From an uncultured Collinsella sp. (lineage in GTDB: Bacteria > Actinomycetota > Coriobacteriia > Coriobacteriales > Coriobacteriaceae), in NCBI GenBank assembly GCA_958453575.1, contig CAUDYH010000113.1, positions 1 through 5,356 of the forward strand: a stretch of DNA of 5,356 nucleotides, in the 5' to 3' direction. Position 1 is the first letter of the stretch, and each line of letters starts with the position of its first letter. A model generated the notes under the pieces. It was not told the DNA's origin, did no database searches, and saw only the letters and a program-made list of their open reading frames with translations. The translations under genes were made by a program, and so were the position numbers. This document shows, piece after piece, positions 1-4,666 of the stretch.

Positions 1-61
1 TTTTGAGCAAGGCGGGCAGTGGAAAACGCTGCTCCGCGGCCCCTTTGTTCAGTCGAGACAA
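1..61 (-). CDS. Possible start of a further gene, cut by the window edge (candidate transporter subunit)
   Basis: A TTG codon at 59-61 is followed by 20 open codons to the window edge, reading MSRLNKGAAEQRFPLPALLK. An AGGAG ribosome binding site (67-71) sits 5 bases upstream of the TTG, which is the main reason to call a start here. The frame upstream is also open but contains no ATG. The gene would lie downstream of the solute-binding protein gene and beyond its terminator-like hairpin. In many polar amino acid ABC systems the permease or ATPase gene is found there, so a permease N-terminus is a reasonable guess from context only. The visible residues contain no domain or membrane segment, so the product cannot be identified. 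It could also be a chance open stretch. Confidence 0.35.
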   Translation of the reverse strand, partial: MSRLNKGAAEQRFPLPALLK

Positions 62-115
62 GGTGGCTCCTATCGTAGAAGTTGCCGGCAAAACGAGACG
101 GAAATGCTCTCCGTC

Positions 116-157
116 AAGAGAAGCGCAAAGGCCCTCTCCGCCAAAGCGGAAAGGGCC
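116..157 (-). terminator. Hairpin terminator after the solute-binding protein gene
   Basis: On the minus strand a 12 bp stem (arms 146-157 and 130-141, one G-T wobble, four-base loop 142-145) begins 22 bases after the stop codon. It is followed by a T-rich but interrupted tail, TTTGCGCTTCTCTT (129-116). The stem is GC-rich and near perfect. The tail is weaker than a classic U-run, so termination may be partial and let some transcription into genes to the left. The plus-strand side has no T-rich tail, so it should act only on minus-strand transcription. Confidence 0.75.
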
Positions 158-179
158 CGCGAGCAATCAAGTAGCTATT

Positions 180-1040
180 TTACTTGATGTTGTACTTAGC
201 CATGAGGGCATCAACGGTACCGTCGTCGGTCAGGTCCTTGATGGCCTGGTTGATGTCGTCCTTGAGCTTGGTGTTGCCCTGGTTGATGGCGATGGCGTAC
301 TCCTCGCCGGTGCTAATCTGCTTAATGGTCTGGCAGGTGTTGAACTGCTCGGCGGTCAGCTGGCTGGCAACGGAGCGGTTGGTGACTACGGCGTCGCCCT
401 TATCGGACTGCAGAGCGCTGAAGCACTCGGTGGCGTCCTTGTAGGGGACAATCTTGGCCTTGGGGAAGTTCTCCTGGGCAAAGGACTCGGCGGTCGAGCC
501 AGACTGGACGATGATGGTAGCATCGGCGTTGTTGAGCTTCTCGCTGTAGTTGTCGGCCGTGATGTCGGTGTTATCGACCTTGGTCACGATAGCCTGATCG
601 TCCATGTAGTAGGAATCGGAGAAAGTGACTTCCTTCTCACGCTCGGGCGTGTCGGTGATAGCCGCGATGGAAACGTCATATTTGGCGCCCGAAGCGACGC
701 CCGGAACCAGCGTGTCAAAGTCATTGTTGACATACTCGACATCCAGGCCCAGCTTGTCGCCGATAGCCTTGATGAGCTCAAGGTCAAAGCCCTGATAATC
801 GCCGTTGTCATCCTTGTACTCAAACGGAGCGTACTCGGCAGAGGTGCCAACGGTCAGCGTACCGTCCTTGACGAGCGCGTACTCCTTGGAGCCGTCGACC
901 TTCTCGACCTTAGCGTCGTCAGAGCTGCTGGAACCGGCATCAGAACCAGAGGTGGCGTTGGACGAGCCGCAGCCCGTCAGAGCGAGGGCGAGCGCCATAG
1001 CACCCGTGGCGGCAAATGCGCCAAGCTTCTTCAGCTTCAT
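180..1040 (-). CDS. Polar amino acid ABC transporter solute-binding lipoprotein
   Basis: This 286-residue protein captures an amino acid outside the membrane and delivers it to an ABC permease. It has a lipoprotein signal: a basic start (MKLKKLG), a hydrophobic segment at about residues 8-22, and the lipobox LTGC with lipidated Cys24. A Ser/Asp-rich linker follows (about 25-50). The mature part is a family 3 solute-binding fold (SBP_bac_3). It shows TVGTSAEYAPFEY near residues 63-75, GFDLELIKAIG at 84-94, and AAITDTPEREKEVTFSDSYY at 126-145, where Arg134 is at the usual carboxylate-binding position. QSGSTAE follows at 179-185 and DAVVTNR at 217-222. The length is normal. A longer reading from 1169 is open, but the ATG at 1040 has a GGAAGGAGA ribosome binding site 6 bases away and starts the signal peptide. 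The gene has its own promoter and a downstream hairpin. No permease or ATPase gene is complete in the window, and the exact amino acid cannot be read from sequence. Confidence 0.95.
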   Translation of the reverse strand: MKLKKLGAFAATGAMALALALTGCGSSNATSGSDAGSSSSDDAKVEKVDGSKEYALVKDGTLTVGTSAEYAPFEYKDDNGDYQGFDLELIKAIGDKLGLDVEYVNNDFDTLVPGVASGAKYDVSIAAITDTPEREKEVTFSDSYYMDDQAIVTKVDNTDITADNYSEKLNNADATIIVQSGSTAESFAQENFPKAKIVPYKDATECFSALQSDKGDAVVTNRSVASQLTAEQFNTCQTIKQISTGEEYAIAINQGNTKLKDDINQAIKDLTDDGTVDALMAKYNIK

Positions 1041-1046
1041 AATCAG

Positions 1047-1055
1047 TCTCCTTCC
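1047..1055 (-). promoter_or_regulatory. Ribosome binding site fixing the solute-binding protein start
   Basis: GGAAGGAGA is read on the minus strand and ends 6 bases before the ATG at 1038-1040. It settles the start against an upstream in-frame ATG at 1169, which lies upstream of the proposed promoter. Confidence 0.85.
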
Positions 1056-1097
1056 AATGACCCCACGTGATTCAGAGGTCTGCAAAAACTGAGGGTT

Positions 1098-1126
1098 ATT
1101 ATGCACCCGCTTGGAAGAATCTGCAA
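1098..1126 (-). promoter_or_regulatory. Promoter of the solute-binding protein gene
   Basis: Minus strand: -35 TTGCAG (1121-1126), a 17-base spacer, and -10 CATAAT (1098-1103). The -10 matches the consensus at 5 of 6 positions and the -35 at only 3 of 6, beginning with TTG. Transcription would start near 1091 and give a leader of about 50 bases. This makes the transporter gene independent of the endonuclease gene to its right. I see no convincing operator overlapping it. Confidence 0.55.
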
Positions 1127-1150
1127 TTAGAAAACTGATTGAAACAAACC

Positions 1151-1180
1151 CATAACGTGAATGGAGCACTCCACTTTATG
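1151..1180 (-). terminator. Imperfect inverted repeat after the endonuclease IV gene
   Basis: On the minus strand CATAAAGTGGA (1180-1170) pairs with TTCACGTTATG (1161-1151), with one A/G mismatch and one G-T wobble, around an 8-base loop. GGTTTGTTTC follows, a weak T-rich tail. It begins 7 bases after the stop codon and ends about 25 bases upstream of the next gene's -35. The simplest reading is a weak terminator of the endonuclease gene. An operator or activator site for the transporter promoter is an alternative. Confidence 0.4.
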
Positions 1181-1187
1181 GCAGCCT

Positions 1188-2054
1188 TTACTGCTGCAAC
1201 GACCTTAACAGTTTGATTTCAGCCGCATAACCTGCAAGTTCGTTCGGTGTCTCCAAGATGAATGGCAATGCGCGCAAGCGGCCATTCGATACAATATTCT
1301 GTATAACCTGCATACCGCCGCCAAACTCTTCACTACCCAGGTAGCCCTTGCCGATGCACTCGTGGCGATCCTTATGGGCGCCGCAGGGATTCTTGGAGTC
1401 ATTGATGTGCACGGCGCGCAGGCGCTCGATACCCACCACGCGGTCGAACTCGTCGAGTACGCCGTCCAGGTCATGGATGATGTCGTAGCCAGCATCGCTC
1501 ACATGGCAGGTGTCCAAACAAACGCCCAGCTTATCGGACAGCTCCGGACACTTGGCGGCAACGCCCTCGATAATGCGCGCCAGCTCTTCAAAGCTACGGC
1601 CCACCTCGGTGCCCTTGCCCGCCATGGTCTCAAGCAATACCGTCGTCTGCTGTCCCTCAAACATCACCTGGCACAGCGTGTCGACAATCATCTGAATGCC
1701 GGCGTCTGCCCCCTGTCCCACATGCGCACCGGGATGGAAGTTGTAGTAGTTGCCGGGCAGTGCTTCCAGACGCTGCAAATCTTCCGCCATAGCCTCCAAG
1801 GCAAACTCGCGCGCTCGCTCCTTAGCGGAGCAGGGGTTATAGGTATACGGGGCATGCGCCACCAGCGGTCCAAAGTCGTTTTGCGCCATAAGCTCGCGCA
1901 GAGCCGCCACGTCATCCATGTCAAGGTCTTTTGCCTTGCCACCGCGCGGGTTGCGCGTAAAGAACGCAAAGGTATTGGCACCAATGGACAACGCCGTCTC
2001 CCCCATTGCCCGATAGCCCTTCGTCGTCGAAAGATGGCACCCAATCGTCAGCAT
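1188..2054 (-). CDS. nfo: Endonuclease IV (deoxyribonuclease IV, AP endonuclease)
   Basis: This 288-residue protein cuts the DNA backbone 5' to abasic sites in base excision repair, using a three-metal (zinc) centre in a TIM barrel of the AP endonuclease 2 family. All nine metal ligands known from Escherichia coli Nfo appear in place: His67 (VAHAPY), His107 (FHPGAH), Glu142 (LLETMAG), Asp181 and His184 (LDTCH), His216 (VHINDS), Asp229 and His231 (KDRH), and Glu268 (FILETP). The N-terminal GCHLS and the 288-residue length are normal, so the protein looks intact. An AGGGGGAG ribosome binding site (2061-2068) lies 6 bases before the ATG. A repeated stem-loop element lies directly upstream and an imperfect inverted repeat follows the stop. 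Its neighbours are metabolic genes, so the context adds nothing about repair. Family assignment is very secure. Confidence 0.97.
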   Translation of the reverse strand: MLTIGCHLSTTKGYRAMGETALSIGANTFAFFTRNPRGGKAKDLDMDDVAALRELMAQNDFGPLVAHAPYTYNPCSAKERAREFALEAMAEDLQRLEALPGNYYNFHPGAHVGQGADAGIQMIVDTLCQVMFEGQQTTVLLETMAGKGTEVGRSFEELARIIEGVAAKCPELSDKLGVCLDTCHVSDAGYDIIHDLDGVLDEFDRVVGIERLRAVHINDSKNPCGAHKDRHECIGKGYLGSEEFGGGMQVIQNIVSNGRLRALPFILETPNELAGYAAEIKLLRSLQQ

Positions 2055-2070
2055 CTCCAGCTCCCCCTCA

Positions 2071-2160
2071 TCAGTTGCGGTGAAATACGGTCTATTGGTG
2101 CCTTATTTTGGCGCAAACAGACCGTATTCCACCGCAAGATATAAAAGGGGCATCAGGGGC
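2071..2160 (-). repeat. Repeat unit A (leader of endonuclease IV), partner of 3234-3323
   Basis: This unit aligns without gaps to 3234-3323 at 67 of 90 positions. Differences are unevenly spread. Twelve are in the stem arms and all preserve pairing. Eight are in the loop, mostly its 3' half. Only three of 27 are in the outer flanks. The upstream flank on the minus strand reads GCCCCTGATGCCCC, then TTTTATATCTTG, which contains a -10-like TATATC (2138-2143). No good -35 is found at 16-18 bases, so promoter function is doubtful. The unit ends just before the endonuclease ribosome binding site. Confidence 0.85.
2075..2137 (-). promoter_or_regulatory. Stem-loop A in the 5' leader of endonuclease IV
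   Basis: On the minus strand arm 2137-2119 (TTGCGGTGGAATACGGTCT) pairs with arm 2093-2075 over 19 consecutive positions. The only non-Watson-Crick pair is one G-U. The 25-base loop (2118-2094) begins GTTTGCGCCAAAATAAGGC. The hairpin ends 6 bases before the extended GA-rich ribosome binding region and 20 bases before the ATG. A stem this long so close to the start could set transcript stability, ribosome access or protein binding. It has no following U-run, so it does not look like an intrinsic terminator. No known riboswitch aptamer is recognised. Confidence 0.8.
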
Positions 2161-2173
2161 AAGGTCCGCCGAG

Positions 2174-2182
2174 CCCCCCCCC
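2174..2182 (-). repeat. Nine-G homopolymer tract in the spacer
   Basis: Nine consecutive C on the plus strand (G on the minus strand) lie between the oxidoreductase stop codon (2203-2205) and the endonuclease leader element. It is outside any gene. Tracts of this length are prone to slippage in replication and to sequencing error. It also supplies the 5' arm of a possible GC-rich pairing (GGGGC with GCCCC at 2146-2150 or 2156-2160) ahead of TTTTATAT, which could act as a poor terminator for the oxidoreductase. Confidence 0.9.
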
Positions 2183-2202
2183 TTGAGCACCAGCACCGCA
2201 GC

Positions 2203-3222
2203 CTAGAGCGTCAAGCGAATCGCATCGATAATCTGCGCGCAGCGCTGCGTGGCGGCAAGAGGCATAACGGGGCTTTCAAGCTCTCCCGTCTGGACGAGCT
2301 GCGTCGCATGCTGAATTTCGCCGTAGAAATCATCGACCTCAAACGGGGCATTAATTTCGAGCATTCGTCCGTCGGAGTACTTCACATGGGCGAGCTCGGG
2401 GCGATGGAGGCGCTCGATTTCCACCGAACCCCGTTCGCAGGCAATCGTTAAGCGGCTTTCATATGCTGCTTTGCCGTCGCACACCATATGAATGGGTATA
2501 CCGCCGACACTCATATGGATCTCATCGGCCCAATCCACGCGGCCGCCTAATACGTCACGCCAGCGAACTTCACGAGACGAAACATCGCACGTACCCGCAA
2601 GCAGATCCTCAAACCACCCGACCGCATAGCAGCCCATGTCATATAGACAGCCGCCCTGCAACGGATCGAGCAGATAACTCGAAGGGGACTCACCATAATC
2701 GAGTTTTTGCACGCTTTCGATCGAGACGATACAGCCGAGCTCGCCCGACGCAAGCAAACCCTTCACGCGAGTATGCATCGGACAAAACCGATTTTTCATC
2801 GCCTCCATAAACGGCACACCGCACTCGCGAGAGGTGGAGGCAATCGATAGAGCCTCTTCCTCACTCAAAACGGCCGGTTTTTCGCACAGCACGGCCTTTC
2901 CCGCGCGCAGTGCCCGACAGACCCAATGCGCATGCATGCCATGTGGAAGAGCCAAGTAGATTGCGTCGACATCGGGATCGGCAATCAGCGCATCATAAGC
3001 CGCATCGCCGCTACCGTCAGCCGTGGCATAACTGTGCGCGGCATCAATCGAAAACGCCCTGCAAAACCCCTCAACATGCGAAGGGGTGCGGCCGGCCGCA
3101 GCCACCAGCCGTGCCCCGTCGACCTTCTTGAGCGATGATGCAAATCGATGCGAAATGTGCCCAGCGCCCAAAACGCCCCAACGAACCTCACGCAAATCAT
3201 CACATGAATCCCGATGGCCCAC
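2203..3222 (-). CDS. Gfo/Idh/MocA-family NAD(P)-dependent oxidoreductase
   Basis: From the GTG at 3222 this is 339 residues, normal for the family, whose members oxidise or reduce sugars, inositols or related diols with NAD(P). The N-terminal Rossmann fold opens with VRWGVLGAGHIS (GAGHIS, residues 19-24). LPHGMHAHW follows at 92-100, then the signature CEKPAVL with the catalytic Lys115. MEAMKNRFCP (about 139-148) and DMGCYAVGW (195-203) mark the C-terminal substrate domain. These motifs resemble the dihydrodiol dehydrogenase-like branch, but the substrate cannot be told. The reading frame is open to 3279, but those 19 extra codons would fall inside the upstream stem-loop. The GTG has AAGGGGG (3228-3234) 5 bases away. 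It starts 90 bases after the aldo/keto reductase stop, the gap being almost filled by the stem-loop element. Same-strand spacing allows cotranscription of the two reductase genes. Confidence 0.93.
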   Translation of the reverse strand: MGHRDSCDDLREVRWGVLGAGHISHRFASSLKKVDGARLVAAAGRTPSHVEGFCRAFSIDAAHSYATADGSGDAAYDALIADPDVDAIYLALPHGMHAHWVCRALRAGKAVLCEKPAVLSEEEALSIASTSRECGVPFMEAMKNRFCPMHTRVKGLLASGELGCIVSIESVQKLDYGESPSSYLLDPLQGGCLYDMGCYAVGWFEDLLAGTCDVSSREVRWRDVLGGRVDWADEIHMSVGGIPIHMVCDGKAAYESRLTIACERGSVEIERLHRPELAHVKYSDGRMLEINAPFEVDDFYGEIQHATQLVQTGELESPVMPLAATQRCAQIIDAIRLTL

Positions 3223-3227
3223 GACAG

Positions 3228-3234
3228 CCCCCTT
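3228..3234 (-). promoter_or_regulatory. Ribosome binding site fixing the oxidoreductase GTG start
   Basis: AAGGGGG on the minus strand lies 5 bases before GTG (3220-3222) and 3 bases after the base of stem-loop B. It favours the GTG over the in-frame ATG at 3279, which sits in the loop of the hairpin with no ribosome binding site. Confidence 0.7.
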
Positions 3235-3323
3235 CAGTTGCGACGAAATAGTTCCTGCTATCGCCCTATTCTGCCGCAAACAGGAACTATTCCATCACAA
3301 GATATAAAAGGGTCATGAGGAGC
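3234..3323 (-). repeat. Repeat unit B (leader of the oxidoreductase), partner of 2071-2160
   Basis: This is the second copy of the leader repeat. Its upstream end overlaps the last codons and TGA stop (3313-3315) of the aldo/keto reductase: GCTCCTCATGACCC here against GCCCCTGATGCCCC in unit A. It then shares CTTTTATATCTTG exactly with unit A. A -10-like TATATC is at 3301-3306, again without a recognisable -35. The unit fills nearly all of the 90-base gap between the two genes. Confidence 0.85.
3238..3300 (-). promoter_or_regulatory. Stem-loop B in the 5' leader of the oxidoreductase
   Basis: On the minus strand arm 3300-3281 (TTGTGATGGAATAGTTCCTG) pairs with arm 3257-3238 over all 20 positions, three of them G-U. 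The innermost 11 pairs are perfect Watson-Crick. The 23-base loop (3280-3258) begins TTTGCGGCAGAATAGGGC, close to the loop of stem-loop A. On the plus strand the three wobble positions would be A-C mismatches, so the fold is better on the sense strand of the gene. It ends 3 bases before the ribosome binding site. No U-run follows, so it is not a typical terminator. An intercistronic stabilising hairpin or a regulated leader are both possible. Confidence 0.82.
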
Positions 3324-4503
3324 GAGTTTTGCTGAAGACTTTAAGCGCGGCCGTTACGGGGCCAGGCTGGAAACGTCGGCGCGCGTCGTCGAGACGCTCG
3401 GGGATATCGATGTGTTGCGGGCAGTGACGCGCACATTTGCCGCACTTGACGCAATTGCTCACGAGCTTGGGCTCGCTCGTGCGCACCGCGCTCGCCGTAA
3501 AGTATTGCGACAGCCCCGTAAACCAGCTGTGCGCATAGCTCGCGTTGTAAGCGGCAAAGCAGCCGGGAATGTTAATACCCTTGGGGCATGGCATGCAGTA
3601 GCCGCATCCCGTGCAGGGCACGCGATTCGATTTTTCAAACTCCGCCAGCACGCGTGCGATGGTATCGAGCTGAGCGGCTGTCATCGAATCCGGCAGGGCC
3701 CGATCGGCCAGCACCGCGTTCTCGTCCACCTGCGCGGTATCGGTCATGCCCGAAAGCAGCATCGTGACTTGAGGATGGTTCCACACCCACGAAAGGCCCC
3801 AAGCAGCCGGCGTCTTCAGGTACGGATCGCGTACGTCATCGAGCACGGCGCGGGCCCGCGGAGGCAGCTTGCCCGCCAAGCGTCCGCCCAAAAGCGGTTC
3901 CATCACAAACACCGCGAGCCCGCGCTCGGCGGCTGCTATAAGTCCCGCCGTTCCCGCTTGGTAGCGCTCTCCAGCGTAGTTGTACTGAATCTGGCAAAAA
4001 TCCCAGTCATACGCGTCGAGCATCGTCAGGAAGTCCGTCGCACTGCCGTGATACGAAAAACCTATCTGGCGAATACGCCCCGCAGCCTTTTGGTGCGCAA
4101 TCCAGTCTTCGATGCCCAACGCCACCACGCGCTCCCACTGGGCGGGCGAAGTGATGTTGTGCATAAGGTAATAGTCGATATGGTCGGTCCGCAGGCGGCG
4201 CAGTTGCTCGTCGAAGAACCGGTCGAAATCCTCCGCGCACTTGCACGAAGCGTGCGGCAACTTAGTCGCGAGCAACACGCGGTCGCGCAGACCCAGGCGC
4301 TCAAGTGAGGCGCCCACGCACACCTCGTTACCGGGATAGAGATACGCGGTATCCAGATAATTAATCCCCTGCTCCACCGCACGGGAAATGATGGCATCGG
4401 CTGTCTTCGCATCCGGACGTCCCGGCGCACCGGGAAATCTCATGCAGCCCAGACCCAGAGCAGATATTCGGTTACCACTTTTGGGGTCAACGCGATATTG
4501 CAC
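3313..4503 (-). CDS. Aldo/keto reductase with C-terminal 4Fe-4S ferredoxin-like domain
   Basis: From the GTG at 4503 this is 396 residues. An NAD(P)H-type aldo/keto reductase barrel comes first: LGLGCMRFP near residues 16-24, then the catalytic tetrad Asp51 and Tyr56 (LDTAYLYPGNE), Lys81 (ATKLP) and His115 (LMHN). The C-terminal part has two cysteine groups. One is CTGCGYCMPCP (Cys297, 300, 303, 306). The other is CVKCGKCARHCP (Cys351, 354, 357, 361), a classic 4Fe-4S motif. This fusion is a known family in anaerobes; electrons probably pass through the clusters, but the substrate is unknown. Start choice: GTG at 4503 has AAGGGAGGGG just upstream and gives the MQYRVDPKSG opening usual in this family. 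An ATG at 4521 (402 residues) has only a weak GGGG site. The reading open to 4620 overlaps the promoter. It is divergent from the cyclase gene and ends inside repeat unit B. Confidence 0.93.
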   Translation of the reverse strand: MQYRVDPKSGNRISALGLGCMRFPGAPGRPDAKTADAIISRAVEQGINYLDTAYLYPGNEVCVGASLERLGLRDRVLLATKLPHASCKCAEDFDRFFDEQLRRLRTDHIDYYLMHNITSPAQWERVVALGIEDWIAHQKAAGRIRQIGFSYHGSATDFLTMLDAYDWDFCQIQYNYAGERYQAGTAGLIAAAERGLAVFVMEPLLGGRLAGKLPPRARAVLDDVRDPYLKTPAAWGLSWVWNHPQVTMLLSGMTDTAQVDENAVLADRALPDSMTAAQLDTIARVLAEFEKSNRVPCTGCGYCMPCPKGINIPGCFAAYNASYAHSWFTGLSQYFTASAVRTSEPKLVSNCVKCGKCARHCPQHIDIPERLDDARRRFQPGPVTAALKVFSKTRSS

Positions 4504-4590
4504 GGCCCCTCCCTTCGCCATCAGCGCCCCGGCAAGGCGAAACACAATGGTCACGCAGCCGAAACATCGTGGAATCGCAATCGAGAACGT

Positions 4591-4620
4591 ATCGTAACGC
4601 AGCAGAAATCGAGCTGTCAC
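4591..4620 (-). promoter_or_regulatory. Candidate promoter of the aldo/keto reductase gene
   Basis: Minus strand: -35 GTGACA (4615-4620, 5 of 6 to consensus), 18-base spacer, -10 TACGAT (4591-4596, 4 of 6). Transcription would begin near 4584, leaving a leader of about 80 bases before the GTG. It lies in the 145-163 base divergent spacer shared with the cyclase gene. For the plus-strand gene I see only a weak TAACAT (4631-4636) and no matching -35. Confidence 0.45.
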
Positions 4621-4652
4621 GGCACCGCATTAACATCAGCAAAAAGCCCGAT

Positions 4653-4660
4653 GAAAGGAG
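4653..4660 (+). promoter_or_regulatory. Ribosome binding site of the cyclase-family gene
   Basis: GAAAGGAG lies 6 bases before the ATG at 4667-4669 and fixes the start of the partial gene that runs off the right edge. Confidence 0.85.
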
Positions 4661-4666
4661 CCGCCC

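Noticed and set aside
3..1070. Long plus-strand open frame of about 355 codons opposite the solute-binding protein gene
   Set aside because: It is the antisense shadow of a GC-biased gene. The residues are Val/Leu/Gly/Asp-rich with no domain, there is no ribosome binding site, and the minus-strand gene has a lipobox, family motifs, promoter and ribosome binding site.
2075..2137. Stem-loops as ordinary intrinsic terminators
   Set aside because: Neither strand has a U-run after the stem, and the ribosome binding site of the next gene follows within a few bases. The short T-run lies on the upstream side.
1362..2144. Plus-strand open frame of about 260 codons opposite endonuclease IV
   Set aside because: Endonuclease IV on the minus strand has all nine metal ligands. 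The opposite frame has no recognisable motif and runs through stem-loop A.
3223..3279. Longer oxidoreductase starting at ATG 3279
   Set aside because: The added codons translate the stem-loop, no ribosome binding site precedes that ATG, and family members begin just before the Rossmann motif, consistent with GTG 3222.
2071..3323. CRISPR or tandem array reading of the two repeats
   Set aside because: Only two copies about 1.16 kb apart with a whole gene between, diverged at 23 of 90 positions; no spacers and no cas genes.
3412..4308. Plus-strand open frame of about 298 codons opposite the aldo/keto reductase
   Set aside because: His/Arg/Ala-rich antisense translation with no motif; the minus-strand frame contains the reductase tetrad and both cysteine groups.
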